Numbered from the stretch's first letter, positions 16,445-26,269 are shown. The stretch is 64,000 nucleotides of DNA from Salinispora oceanensis (GCF_000383575.1 NZ_KB911579.1:4487424-4551423), one strand, 5' to 3'. Translations and numbers: made by a program. Notes: generated by a model from the letters alone, not told the origin.

Positions 16445-17673
16445 TCGACACAACCGAAGTCCGGGCCACCGGGTGGATCCAGCCTGTCGTTACGGCGCCC
16501 ATCCTGGACGTGGTGATTCCCGTCTACAACGAGGAGACCGACCTCGGGCCGTGCGTGCGCCGGCTGCACGCACACCTACGCGCGAACGTCCCGTATCCAT
16601 TCCGGATCACGATCGCGGACAACGCCAGCGTCGATGGCACGCTGGCCGTAGCCCGGTCGCTCGCCGCCGACCTCGCCGGCGTCGAGGTGCTGCATCTGGA
16701 GGCCAAGGGGCGTGGGCGGGCGCTTCGGGCCGCCTGGTCGGCCTCACCCGCGCCGGTGCTCGTCTACATGGATGTGGACTTGTCTACTGATCTGGCGGCG
16801 TTGCTGCCGCTGGTCGCGCCGCTCATTTCCGGCCACTCGGACCTGGCCATCGGCACCCGGCTTGCCCATACCTCACGGGTGGTTCGGGGCGCGAAGCGGG
16901 AGGTGATCTCGCGAGGGTACAACCTGTTGCTGCGGGGCACCCTCGCCGTTCGATTTTCCGATGCCCAGTGCGGGTTCAAGGCGATCCGGGCTGATGTGGC
17001 GGCCCAGCTGCTGCCGTTGGTTCGAGACACCGGGTGGTTCTTCGACACCGAGTTGTTGGTGCTGGCCCAGCGGGCCGGCCTCCGCATCCACGAGGTTCCG
17101 GTGGACTGGGTGGATGATCCGGATAGTCGGGTGGATGTGTTGGCGACCGCCCTGGCCGACCTGCGTGGCATTGGTCGCCTGGGCCGGGCCCTGTTCACCG
17201 GCGCGCTGCCGCTGCGGCAACTGCGTGAGCAGTTCGGACGGGCCCCGCTCGCAGCGCCACCGGCTCGAGTGCCGGTGGGGCTGCCCCGACAGCTGGGCCG
17301 GTTCGCCCTGGTCGGGGTGGCCAGCACGGTGGCTTACCTGCTGTTGTACGTCGCCACCCGCGGCGTCCTCGGCGCCCAACCGGCAAACTTGCTGTCGCTG
17401 CTGGTCACCGCGGTAGCCAACACAGCGGCGAATCGGCGACTGACCTTCGGGATCACCGGTCGGCGGCGCGCCGGTCGGCATCACCTGCAAGGCCTGGTGG
17501 TGTTCGGGCTCGGCCTGGCGTTGACCAGCGGCTCGCTCGCGTTGCTACACGCCGTGGTGGCGGCTCCGACGCGGACGGTGGAGTTGACGGTGCTGGTTGC
17601 GGCAAACCTGGCCGCCACGGTGTTGCGGTTCGTGCTGCTCCGCTATGCCATGCATCACCAGCGGGGTGGCTGA
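16441..17673 (+). CDS. GT2 glycosyltransferase fused to a GtrA-family membrane domain
   Basis: 410 residues. The N-terminal GT2 domain (about 20-250) resembles polyprenyl-phosphate hexose synthases: LDVVIPVYNEETDLGP, the GT-A region MDVDLSTDLAALLPLV, and the metal/base region SDAQCGFKAIRADVA. The C-terminal GtrA domain (about 285-405) has four membrane segments, beginning LGRFALVGVASTVAYLLLYV. The fusion is expected to make a polyprenyl-phosphate sugar and help flip it outwards. It starts on ATGA, overlapping the GT39 stop, so the two are translationally coupled and likely act as donor maker and transferase. The start codon is fixed by this overlap. Confidence 0.9.
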   Translation: MIDTTEVRATGWIQPVVTAPILDVVIPVYNEETDLGPCVRRLHAHLRANVPYPFRITIADNASVDGTLAVARSLAADLAGVEVLHLEAKGRGRALRAAWSASPAPVLVYMDVDLSTDLAALLPLVAPLISGHSDLAIGTRLAHTSRVVRGAKREVISRGYNLLLRGTLAVRFSDAQCGFKAIRADVAAQLLPLVRDTGWFFDTELLVLAQRAGLRIHEVPVDWVDDPDSRVDVLATALADLRGIGRLGRALFTGALPLRQLREQFGRAPLAAPPARVPVGLPRQLGRFALVGVASTVAYLLLYVATRGVLGAQPANLLSLLVTAVANTAANRRLTFGITGRRRAGRHHLQGLVVFGLGLALTSGSLALLHAVVAAPTRTVELTVLVAANLAATVLRFVLLRYAMHHQRGG

Positions 17674-17839
17674 CGGGCGGGGCTGAATCGCCACCAAATC
17701 AGAACACTGGCGTGGTTATCACCCGCATTGCGCCCTTCATGCGCGTACTGTGTCCGAATACATCCTCAGCGTATTGGAGCACCCTCCCCTGTGCGCCCGG
17801 TTTGCGGGTCCGAGGGGGCGAGATCGGAAGGAGTGGCCG

Positions 17840-17989
17840 GTGGATCATCTGGCCTACCTGGACGCGGGATCGGGCAGTCTGATCGTGCAGGCGGTGGTTG
17901 GCGGGGCAGCTGGTGTCGCAGTGGCCGGCAAGCTCTACTGGCGACGCTTGGTGGACCGCTTCCGCAAGCAGCCCACCGACCGGCACTGA
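17840..17989 (+). CDS. Small membrane protein, first gene of a three-gene unit
   Basis: A 49-residue protein, MDHLAYLDAGSGSLIVQAV followed by VGGAAGVAVAGKLYWRRLVD. The YLDAGSGSLI motif plus one membrane helix and a basic tail is typical of tiny proteins that accompany phosphatase-fold envelope enzymes in actinobacteria. GTG at 17840 follows GGAAGGA with good spacing; the frame is open upstream to 17750 but with no similarity. It ends 5 bp before the methyltransferase gene. The function is unknown, perhaps assembly of the membrane partner two genes on. Confidence 0.7.
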   Translation: MDHLAYLDAGSGSLIVQAVVGGAAGVAVAGKLYWRRLVDRFRKQPTDRH

Positions 17990-17994
17990 CCGGC

Positions 17995-19407
17995 ATGGCA
18001 TCTGCGTACCCTGACCTGCGGGCCGAGCCCGCGTCCTTCCGGGACCCGGCGAACCGGGTCTTCCACCGCGGCGACGACGTGCTGCGTGGGTTGGACGAGC
18101 GGGCCGCCGCCGACTGGCGGGCCCTCGCCGGCAGCGACTTCTTCGCGGCGCTGCTCGCCGAGGGGAAAGTCTGCGACACCGTCGAGACCAGCCCGGCACC
18201 TCCGGGCTGGTCCGCGGTGCTCCGGCACGAACGCATCCCGTTCGTCTCCCACCCGTACGAATGGTCCTACGGCATGCTGCGGGACGCCGCCCTGCTACAC
18301 CTGGAGATCCTCCAAGCGGCGCTGCCAGGCGGCTTCACCACCAAGGACGGTTCGGCATACAACCTGCAGTGGCGCGGTGCGGAGCCGGTCTTCATCGATA
18401 TCGGCTCGTTCACCCCGATCCGAGACGGCGAACCCTGGGCCGGCTACCGGCAGTTCTGTCAGACCCTGCTCTATCCGCTGCTCCTCGGTGCCCACCTGGG
18501 GCTGGACTTTCAGCCGCTGCTGCGGGCCCAGGTTGACGGCATCGAGGCGTACCAGATTCGTCGCCTCTTTACCGGCCGTCGCCGCTTTCGCCCCGGCGTA
18601 CTTACCCACGTCCACCTGCACGACGCGATGCAGCGACGCAATGCCCGCGCCAGCACGGCCGAGGTACGCAACCAGCTACGCGACGCGGGCTACTCCCGTG
18701 ACCTCGCCGTCGCCACGGTACGCGGTCTGCGGCGCCTCGTCTGCCGGCTGGACCGGCCGCCGCCCGCCAGCCATTGGATCGACTACCAGCGCACCTGCGG
18801 CTACACCGCGGAGGACCGGGCCGCCAAGGAGCGCTTCGTCGCCGCGTCGCTGACCGCCGGACCCCCGACCCGGCTGGCGCTCGACCTCGGGGCCAACGAC
18901 GGCCGGTACGCCCGCTTGGCCGCGCGCCACGCCGAGCATGTTGTCGCCGTCGAACAGGACCCGGGGGTGGTTGACCGGCTCTACCGGGAGCTACGGGCTG
19001 AGGGGGAGCGGCGGATCGTACCGCTGGTGATGGATCTGGCCGACCCGTCCCCCGGCGGCGGCTGGCGGGGCGTCGAGCGGGCCTCCTTCGGCGAACGGGC
19101 GCGAGCTGATGTCGTCCTCGCCCTGGCCGTGGTCCACCACCTCGCGGTGGGGCGTAACGTCCCGTTGCCGGAGGTGGTCGCGTGGCTGGCCGGTTTCGGT
19201 CGGCCGGGTACCCGGCTGGTGGTGGAGTTCGTGCACCCGGAGGATCCGATGGCGCGCCGGCTGCTGGCCAACAAGCCGGAGAACATCTTCCCCCGCTACC
19301 GCCGGGACGAGTTCGAGCGGCTGCTCGCCGCCCACGGCCACCTTGAGGAGCGCCTTCACCTGCCGTCGGGTAGTCGGACCTTGTACCGGGTGGTCCTGAG
19401 TGGCTGA
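17995..19407 (+). CDS. Class I SAM-dependent methyltransferase with extra N-terminal domain
   Basis: 470 residues. The N-terminal half (about 1-290) is a domain of unknown fold with FVSHPYEWSYGMLRDAALLH, GGFTTKDGSAYNLQWRGAEP and VFIDIGSFTPIRDGEPWAGY. The C-terminal half is a Rossmann methyltransferase: motif I LALDLGANDGRYARLAARHA, acidic residue VVAVEQDPG, and motif IV DVVLALAVVHHLAVG. The substrate is unknown. It overlaps the phosphatase-fold gene by 8 bp and follows the small membrane protein by 5 bp, so the three form one transcript and probably modify one envelope glycan or lipid. ATG 17995 is the first start after the preceding stop. Confidence 0.82.
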   Translation: MASAYPDLRAEPASFRDPANRVFHRGDDVLRGLDERAAADWRALAGSDFFAALLAEGKVCDTVETSPAPPGWSAVLRHERIPFVSHPYEWSYGMLRDAALLHLEILQAALPGGFTTKDGSAYNLQWRGAEPVFIDIGSFTPIRDGEPWAGYRQFCQTLLYPLLLGAHLGLDFQPLLRAQVDGIEAYQIRRLFTGRRRFRPGVLTHVHLHDAMQRRNARASTAEVRNQLRDAGYSRDLAVATVRGLRRLVCRLDRPPPASHWIDYQRTCGYTAEDRAAKERFVAASLTAGPPTRLALDLGANDGRYARLAARHAEHVVAVEQDPGVVDRLYRELRAEGERRIVPLVMDLADPSPGGGWRGVERASFGERARADVVLALAVVHHLAVGRNVPLPEVVAWLAGFGRPGTRLVVEFVHPEDPMARRLLANKPENIFPRYRRDEFERLLAAHGHLEERLHLPSGSRTLYRVVLSG

Positions 19408-21484
19408 CTCGGGCATCGCGCCCACACCGGATCAACCCGACGGCGCGGCCGGTGCCGCTGATCGACGAGTTGGTGCGGCGGAGGACCCGGCCGGTGCACT
19501 GCGGCGTGGCTGGCGAGCGGAGGGCCGTCGGCTGCTGGAGGTCGCCGCTCTGCTCGGGCTCGTGGTCACTCAGCCGTTGTTGGATGTGCTCGGCCGGAGT
19601 CCGGACTTCTTTCTCTTCCACCGGGCGAGCCGGGGCGAGATCGTGCAGCTGGTCGTGCTGGTCGCGATCGTGCCGACCGTCGCGCTCGGCGCGCTGGCGG
19701 CGATGTCGCGGCTGGCCGGCCGTACCGCCCGGGAGCTGACTCACACGCTGCTCGTAGGGCTGTTGCTTGCCGCACTGGCCGTGCAGGTTGGACGGCACGC
19801 GACACCGTTGCGGGGCGTACCGCTGTTGGTGCTGGCGCTGGTCGTCGCAGTGGCTGCGGCGGTGGCCTACCGGCGGTGGCGTGCCCTGGCCCGCGTGCTG
19901 CGGGTCGCGGCGCTCGGGCCGGCGGTCTTCGTGGGGCTGTTCCTGCTCGTGTCGCCCACCTCGACGGTGGTGTTGCCGCGTGGTGACGGTGGCGCCGTCG
20001 GGCTGGCCCGGACCGGTGGACACCCGCCGGTGGTCCTGTTGATCCTCGACGAGTTGCCGCTCGTGTCCCTGCTCAGTCCGGACGGGCAGATCGACGCGGA
20101 CCGGTTCCCGCACTTCGCGGAGCTGGCCGCTGGTTCGACCTGGTACCGCAACGCGACTGGGGTCAGCGGTTGGACGCCGTACGCGTTACCGGCCATGCTG
20201 ACCGGCCGCTACCCGGCCACGGGGGCGGCGCCGCACTATTCGCAGCATCCAGACAACCTGTTCACCGCCTTCAGCGGGCTGTACGACATCCGTGCCGAGG
20301 AGAGCATCACCCGGCTCTGCCCGCCGAGCCGCTGTGAGACGCCGCCGGGCCGGGAGCAGGGGGTGGGGGTACTGGCTCGGGAGAGTGCCAAGTTGCTGGC
20401 CCGAATATCCGCGCCGACGGAGAGCCGGGTTGACCCGGCGGACTCCTACCGGGAGCAGACCGCCGCTGAGGCTGGCATCGACGCCGCCGAGCCGATCCCG
20501 GAGGATCCGAAGTTTCGCTGGGACCGGCTCAACGACAACCAGCCGGCCCGGTTCAGTAGTTTCCTCGCCGGACTCCAGCCGTCGGACCGGCCTACCCTGC
20601 ACTTCCTGCACCTGCTGATGCCGCATTCGCCGTGGGCGTACCTGCCCTCGGGGGTGCGCTACACGGCGCCAGAGGACTTCCCGAACGAGGGGGAGGGCTG
20701 GGTGGAGTTGGCCCGTCAGCGGCATCTGGCCCAGCTCGGCTACACCGACCGGCTGATTGGCGAGACCCTGCGTACGCTGCGCGCCACCGGACTCTACGAC
20801 GACGCTCTGCTGGTGGTCACCGCCGACCACGGGGTGAGCTTCACCAAGGGAGCACAGGGGCGGGGGATGGGCGCGATCGAGGTCGCCGCCGACGAGGTGG
20901 CGTGGGTGCCGCTGTTTGTCAAGTATCCCGGGCAGCGCACCGGCCGGCTCGATGACCGGAACTGGCAGCACGTTGATCTGCTGCCCACTCTCGCCGACGA
21001 GGCAGCGATCCGGCTGCCCTGGGCGGTTGATGGCCGGTCGGCGCGGGAAGACCCCCGGGCGCAGGCGAGCAAGGTCTTCTATGACCGGCCTGCCCAGCCG
21101 ACCCCGATCGGTGGTGGCGTACCCACGGCGGCGCCGCCCGCCGCGCCGCACCCGCTGATTGGCAGCATGGTGCCGGATCAGCCGACGGCAGGGGTGGCCC
21201 GGGTCGAGAACCTGGCTGCATTCCGGGAGGTGGATCCGGACCAGGGCATGTTGCCCGCGCTGGTCTGGGGTGACTTGCCCGACGAGATCCCGGACGGCAC
21301 CCCGCTCGCGGTGGCTGTCAATGACCGGGTCGCCGCCGTGGTTCCGGTGGTTGACCGGGACGAGGGTGGGCGTCGATTCGCCGCCCTGATCGGTGATGAC
21401 CAGCTTTTTCGGCCGGGAGTGAACCAACTCGGTCTCTTCCTCGTCGCTCCAGAGGGCACGCTGACCCGACTCGCGCTCTCCTGA
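19400..21484 (+). CDS. Membrane alkaline-phosphatase-fold (sulfatase/phosphotransferase-like) protein
   Basis: 694 residues. Four or five N-terminal membrane helices (about 45-190) carry an extracytoplasmic domain of the sulfatase/LtaS/EptA superfamily: PPVVLLILDELPLVSLL (metal Asp), GVSGWTPYALPAMLTGRYPA (the nucleophile is probably the Thr or Ser here), LHLLMPHSPWAYLP and LLVVTADHGVSFTKG (metal Asp and His). Such proteins transfer phosphoglycerol or phosphoethanolamine, or hydrolyse sulfate or phosphate esters. GTG 19400 overlaps the methyltransferase gene. Donor and acceptor are unknown; the membrane domain argues for a transferase that uses a lipid donor. Confidence 0.8.
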   Translation: MADSGIAPTPDQPDGAAGAADRRVGAAEDPAGALRRGWRAEGRRLLEVAALLGLVVTQPLLDVLGRSPDFFLFHRASRGEIVQLVVLVAIVPTVALGALAAMSRLAGRTARELTHTLLVGLLLAALAVQVGRHATPLRGVPLLVLALVVAVAAAVAYRRWRALARVLRVAALGPAVFVGLFLLVSPTSTVVLPRGDGGAVGLARTGGHPPVVLLILDELPLVSLLSPDGQIDADRFPHFAELAAGSTWYRNATGVSGWTPYALPAMLTGRYPATGAAPHYSQHPDNLFTAFSGLYDIRAEESITRLCPPSRCETPPGREQGVGVLARESAKLLARISAPTESRVDPADSYREQTAAEAGIDAAEPIPEDPKFRWDRLNDNQPARFSSFLAGLQPSDRPTLHFLHLLMPHSPWAYLPSGVRYTAPEDFPNEGEGWVELARQRHLAQLGYTDRLIGETLRTLRATGLYDDALLVVTADHGVSFTKGAQGRGMGAIEVAADEVAWVPLFVKYPGQRTGRLDDRNWQHVDLLPTLADEAAIRLPWAVDGRSAREDPRAQASKVFYDRPAQPTPIGGGVPTAAPPAAPHPLIGSMVPDQPTAGVARVENLAAFREVDPDQGMLPALVWGDLPDEIPDGTPLAVAVNDRVAAVVPVVDRDEGGRRFAALIGDDQLFRPGVNQLGLFLVAPEGTLTRLALS

Positions 21485-21498
21485 CCTCGGACCCGGGC

Positions 21499-21630
21499 GC
21501 CGGTCCCCGGGTCGGTCGCTTGGCCCGCGGTCGCCCGGCCGCCGGTCCCCGGGCCTTCGGTCGCTTGGCCCGCGGTCGCCCGGCCGCCGGTCCCCGGGCC
21601 TTCGGTCGCTTGGCCCGCGGTCGCCCGGCC
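21499..21630. repeat. 45-bp tandem repeat, about 2.8 copies
   Basis: Units begin GGTCGCTTGGCCCGCGGTCG at 21514, 21559 and 21604, an exact 45-bp period; the last copy is partial and a partial copy precedes the first. There are no spacers, so it is not a CRISPR array. Confidence 0.9.
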
Positions 21631-21763
21631 CGTCCAGTCCGGCCACCCAGGCTTTTTGTGGTGTGCTGCTGTGATTTCAGCCGACATCTGTCGTCCAGTG
21701 GTTTCGTTCTGTCCTGTCCTGCCTCGGGCTGCCTCCCTGTCCTGGGATGGGCGATCGGTCCGT

Positions 21764-21788
21764 GTTTCCTGGTCGGTCGGCCGGGAAA
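21764..21788 (+). promoter_or_regulatory. Weak SigB-type promoter match upstream of gltA
   Basis: GTTT-N15-GGGAAA. The last -10 bases deviate and the leader would be about 110 nt, so this is only suggestive. Confidence 0.25.
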
Positions 21789-21903
21789 TGGGTGACGCAT
21801 ACCTCACCGACGAGCCACCGCGGGCGGTGTCCTGGGAAGCATGAATACGGTAAAAGCGAAGGAAATTCAACGAAGAAGATCTGTCGGCGAAGCGAGGACG
21901 CAC

Positions 21904-23187
<1,284 letters not shown>

Positions 23188-23251
23188 GCGGAGCTGAATC
23201 GCTAACGCATCCGCCGGCAGTCGTTGACCGTTCAATGACTGTCGGCTCTTT

Positions 23252-23279
23252 GCGGGTGTCGGGTATGCCCGACACCCGC
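23252..23279 (+). terminator. Terminator of gltA
   Basis: A perfect 12-bp stem GCGGGTGTCGGG/CCCGACACCCGC with a TATG loop. It is preceded by a second, imperfect hairpin at about 23217-23244 (CGGCAGTC/GACTGTCG). Confidence 0.8.
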
Positions 23280-23346
23280 GGGGCGACGGGGCCAACGGAG
23301 GCGCTCGCGCTGGCAAGATCACACGCCTATACGCGCTAATAGCGGG

Positions 23347-24213
23347 ATGTCTTATATCGTGCATGGCGCCACTGGCGCCCAGGGTTTCCCTGTTCTGTCC
23401 GCGCTCCAGGCGGCGGGGCAGCGCGCGGTCGCGGCGGTCCGGGACACCACCACGGTGTCGGACGGATTCGCCTCGACCGCGGTCAACCTGGCGGACGCCG
23501 ACTCGTTGGCGGCGGCCTACACCGGTGCGGACGGTGTGTTCGTCCACCTTCCGCTGGGGGCACCAACCGATCTGCAAATCTATGCCAAAGCGGTCGCCGC
23601 GGCAGTCGCGATGGCCCGACCGCACCGCGTGGTCATCTCCACCAGCGGTCAAGTCGTCGACCAGCCGGGAACGCCGCTGCAAGCCGCGCCGGAGACTCCG
23701 GTCGTCCGGCTCATCCGCGACATCGAGGCGAGTGGTATCCCGACAGCGGTCGTCGCTCCCCGCCTCTACCTGGAGAATCTGCTGCTGCCCGTCGTCGTGG
23801 GGCCCGTGCGGGAGGAGGGGGTCCTGCGCTACCCGCTTCCGGAGAACTTCGCCGTGTCGTGGAGTTCCCACCTGGACGTCGCGGACGTCGTCACCCGGCT
23901 GCTGACCGACGAGACCGTTACCACCGGTACGGTCGCGGTCGGGCATCGGCCGGGGCTGACGGGGGCGGACCTGGCCGCGGGATTCTCCGCCTATCTCGGG
24001 GCGGATGTGCGCTACGAGGCCATCACGCCAGCCGCGTTCGGCGATCTCATCACCCCGCTCTTCGGAGCCGGTGCCAGCGCCGGCGTGGTGGGCCTGTACG
24101 AGCTGTTGAACGCCCAGGCCGGGAACACCGTCGCCGAGGAGAACAGCGCCCAGCGGCTGCTTGGCCTCGCCCCACGTTCCGTCACCGACTGGCTCACGCA
24201 GGTACGCGCCTGA
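23347..24213 (+). CDS. NmrA-like NAD(P)-binding oxidoreductase
   Basis: A 288-residue atypical short-chain dehydrogenase. The N-terminal nucleotide-binding motif is YIVHGATGAQGFPVLSAL, followed by ADGVFVHLPLGAP and HRVVISTSGQVVDQ. The catalytic YxxxK is not present at the expected site, as in NmrA/HSCARG redox sensors and NAD(P)H:quinone oxidoreductase-like proteins. It probably senses NADPH or reduces a small carbonyl or quinone. It has its own transcription unit and is convergent with the rRNA methyltransferase gene. The substrate cannot be deduced. Confidence 0.78.
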   Translation: MSYIVHGATGAQGFPVLSALQAAGQRAVAAVRDTTTVSDGFASTAVNLADADSLAAAYTGADGVFVHLPLGAPTDLQIYAKAVAAAVAMARPHRVVISTSGQVVDQPGTPLQAAPETPVVRLIRDIEASGIPTAVVAPRLYLENLLLPVVVGPVREEGVLRYPLPENFAVSWSSHLDVADVVTRLLTDETVTTGTVAVGHRPGLTGADLAAGFSAYLGADVRYEAITPAAFGDLITPLFGAGASAGVVGLYELLNAQAGNTVAEENSAQRLLGLAPRSVTDWLTQVRA

Positions 24214-24315
24214 GTCGAGGCGGTACGGAGTCCCCGCGCCGCTCGGCCCGCTGCACCACCCCGTCCCGAAAGAGGTGACACCCTGCTGGAGGGGCGGGGC
24301 TCAGCGTGCGCGATC

Positions 24316-24349
24316 ACGCCACCGGCAGCACGAGAGCTGCCGGTGGCGT
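24316..24349. terminator. Bidirectional terminator between NmrA-like gene and rRNA methyltransferase
   Basis: A perfect 14-bp stem (ACGCCACCGGCAGC/GCTGCCGGTGGCGT) with a 6-nt loop, located between two convergent genes. Confidence 0.8.
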
Positions 24350-24365
24350 ACTTTGCCGGTCGCCG

Positions 24366-25220
24366 CTACGGGCGTATCTGAGCTACCCCGCCGGCGGCCG
24401 ATGCTGTTCGTTGCCGTGCGGCCTCATACAGCACGACAGTCGCCGCCGCGGCCGCGTTCAGGGAGCTGGCGGCGCCGGTGATCGGGATCCGTACCGTTCG
24501 GTCGCAGGACTGCCGCCAGGCCGTGCTGAGTCCGCGCGTCTCGTTCCCCACCGCGATGATTTTCGGGCCGGTGAGGTCGTGCGCGGCGATCTCCACCTCG
24601 CCGTGTTCGTCAGTTCCGACGATCTCGATGGGGATGTGCGTGGCGCGCAGCGCCTCGGCCCAGTCCAGTACCGCACGGTGGCTCGGCACGCGCACCACGG
24701 GCACGGTGAACAGTGAACCGGTACTCGCACGCACGGACTTCGGGTCATAGGGGTCAGCGGCATGCCCGGTGATGACTACCCCGGCGGCTCCGAAGGCATC
24801 CGCGGACCGGACCAGCGAACCAATGTTGCCGGGAGCGCTTGGTCGGTCGAAGAGCAGCACCAGCATCTCGGCCGTGCAGGGTATCCGCTGCAGTCGGTCC
24901 TCGGGGAGCCCGACCACCGCGAGTAGCTCTGGTAACTCCTCGTCCTTGCCCCCGAGCTCACCCAACAGCTCCGGCGACACCGCCACCCGGCTGACCCCGC
25001 CGACCCGGTCCAGCAGGTCTCGACTCCATCGGGAGAGGTTCTGCCCGTCGGGATACAGCAGTGCACGGACCTGCCAACCGTGTTCGACGGCGAGGGTGAT
25101 GGGCCGGACCCCCTGGACTACGAATTCCCCCGCACGTTGGCGTTTGGTGCGATTGGTCAGCAGGGCCTGCCATTGCTGGAAGGTCGCGTTCCGGGTGCTG
25201 ACCCTGATTGTTCTCGCCAC
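24366..25220 (-). CDS. SpoU/TrmH-family RNA 2'-O-methyltransferase
   Basis: A 284-residue SPOUT methyltransferase that methylates a ribose 2'-OH in rRNA or tRNA. Motif 1 is DRPSAPGNIGSLVRSADAFG, motif 2 IIAVGNETRGLSTAW, motif 3 RIPITGAASSLNAAAAATVV. The N-terminal third (FQQWQALLTNRTKRQRAGEF) is an RNA-binding substrate domain, as in RlmB/TsnR-type enzymes. The target nucleotide is not predictable. Thiostrepton-type resistance methyltransferases share this fold, but the sequence is not specifically close to them and no thiopeptide genes adjoin. Confidence 0.87.
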   Translation of the reverse strand: MARTIRVSTRNATFQQWQALLTNRTKRQRAGEFVVQGVRPITLAVEHGWQVRALLYPDGQNLSRWSRDLLDRVGGVSRVAVSPELLGELGGKDEELPELLAVVGLPEDRLQRIPCTAEMLVLLFDRPSAPGNIGSLVRSADAFGAAGVVITGHAADPYDPKSVRASTGSLFTVPVVRVPSHRAVLDWAEALRATHIPIEIVGTDEHGEVEIAAHDLTGPKIIAVGNETRGLSTAWRQSCDRTVRIPITGAASSLNAAAAATVVLYEAARQRTASAAGGVAQIRP

Positions 25221-25342
25221 GTGCTCAGTGCCTCCTCGCTACGCGTACCGCTGGCTGTCGGCGCCAGACGGTATGGCGGGTGCTGCCGACAGTGCGGCGC
25301 GATGATCTTTCTGCCGGCCAAGCCGAAGGGTGGTCGGGTCGT

Positions 25343-25870
25343 TCAGGTCCGGCTGTCGGTCGGCTCTGGGGTGGATTCGTCCGCCGTGATCGAGGCGGTG
25401 AACCTGGTCAGGAGCCGGGCCAGGTCGCGTCGGTCCGTGACCGTCCACCCGGCGAGGAGGCGCTCGTAGAGCGCATATCGGGCCCGGTGCGTCTGCTCGA
25501 GCGCGGCGGCCCCCTGGTCGGTGATCTCCAGGCAACTCCGTCGGCCGTCGTGCTGGGAGGCGATCCGGCGTAGGTAGCCGTTCTGGATGGTCGCCGCCAC
25601 CACCCGGCTGGCCCGGGACGGATCGATGCCGAGCCGCTCGGCCACCACACCAACCGTGACGCCTTCCTGCCTCTCGTCGGGCCCCTCATCGACGGCGTCA
25701 ACCGCGGCGATCTGGTTCAGGTCGATGTGTGGCTCGTCCTTTGCGGCGATCTGGCCCAGTACTCGTTGGGTCTGCCGGCGACGGATTTTGATCATGGCCC
25801 GTTCGATGGCGATCAGTGCCGGGTCGGGTTCCTCGATCGCCGGCTGGGGCGTCAGTTCGGTCGCTGACAT
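25343..25870 (-). CDS. MarR-family transcriptional regulator
   Basis: A 175-residue winged-helix regulator. The DNA-binding core is VTVGVVAERLGIDPSRASRV, followed by VVAATIQNGYLRRIASQHDG with the wing RRSCLEITDQGAAALE. The start at 25870 (MSATEL) is an ATG; GTG at 25876 is the alternative. It is divergent from the truncated membrane gene at 25929 across 58 bp. That gap contains a GCTGCGGGCAGC palindrome (25894-25905) and a TATGCT -10 (25911-25916), so it may repress that gene and itself. Confidence 0.85.
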   Translation of the reverse strand: MSATELTPQPAIEEPDPALIAIERAMIKIRRRQTQRVLGQIAAKDEPHIDLNQIAAVDAVDEGPDERQEGVTVGVVAERLGIDPSRASRVVAATIQNGYLRRIASQHDGRRSCLEITDQGAAALEQTHRARYALYERLLAGWTVTDRRDLARLLTRFTASITADESTPEPTDSRT

Positions 25871-25893
25871 TTCCACATCTTACTACTTCCACA

Positions 25894-25905
25894 GCTGCGG
25901 GCAGC
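25894..25905. promoter_or_regulatory. Candidate MarR operator
   Basis: A 12-bp palindrome-like sequence GCTGCGGGCAGC in the divergent promoter region of the MarR gene, just upstream of a TATGCT -10 for the rightward gene. Assignment rests on position only. Confidence 0.3.
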
Positions 25906-25928
25906 AAGTCTATGCTTTGTGCATCTAG

Positions 25929-26249
25929 TTGCTGACAGCATCCTTTACCAGTGGACCGGGGAGCGCCGAGTTGGAGGCAGTCCCCCTCGGCGCCGTCGTC
26001 CACATGTCCCTGGTCACCTCGTTGGCGGGCTGGGCCCTCCTGGCGGTACTGGAGCGACTAACCCGGCTGGCCCGTACCGCCTGGACGGTGATCGCCCTGA
26101 GTGTATTGGTCATCTCCTACGGCGGCCCGCTGCTCGGCGCCGGCATCCCCACCGGCTCCCGGATCACCCTGGCGCTAATGCACACCACTGTCGCGGCGGT
26201 CCTCATTCCCGTGTTCCGCAGCACCTCTCCGACAGTCGCTGCGCGGTAG
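25929..26249 (+). pseudogene. DUF6069-like membrane protein, apparently truncated at the N-terminus
   Basis: 106 codons from TTG 25929. The protein has three membrane segments (VVHMSLVTSLAGWALLAVLE, TAWTVIALSVLVISYGG, LALMHTTVAAVLIPVF) in the order of DUF6069 proteins. Family members carry another membrane segment of about 35 residues before the SGPGSAEL region; here a TAG stop (25926-25928) stands immediately before the TTG in the same frame. So the first helix is missing or encoded in another frame. A -10-like TATGCT lies 12 bp upstream, so the remnant may still be expressed. It could be a functional short form. Confidence 0.5.
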
Positions 26250-26269
26250 TCCGAATCCGACCGGGGCGG

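Larger units (their letters stand above)
21485..21903. other. 419-bp region upstream of gltA with tandem repeat
   Basis: It holds the 45-bp repeat at 21499-21630 and, after 21640, a less GC-rich stretch likely to carry the gltA promoter, including a GTTT-N15-GGGAAA match at 21764-21788. A long open frame on the minus strand here is an artefact of the repeat and of the gltA antisense strand. Confidence 0.5.

Noticed and set aside
15617..16453. Leu/Thr/Arg-repeat protein on the minus strand
   Set aside because: A shadow of the GQS/GQP repeat in the GT39 gene.
21499..21630. Tandem repeat considered as a CRISPR array
   Set aside because: Units are directly adjacent without unique spacers and no cas genes are present.
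24366..25220. Thiostrepton-type resistance methyltransferase
   Set aside because: The SpoU motifs are general; nothing specific to TsnR and no thiopeptide genes were found nearby.
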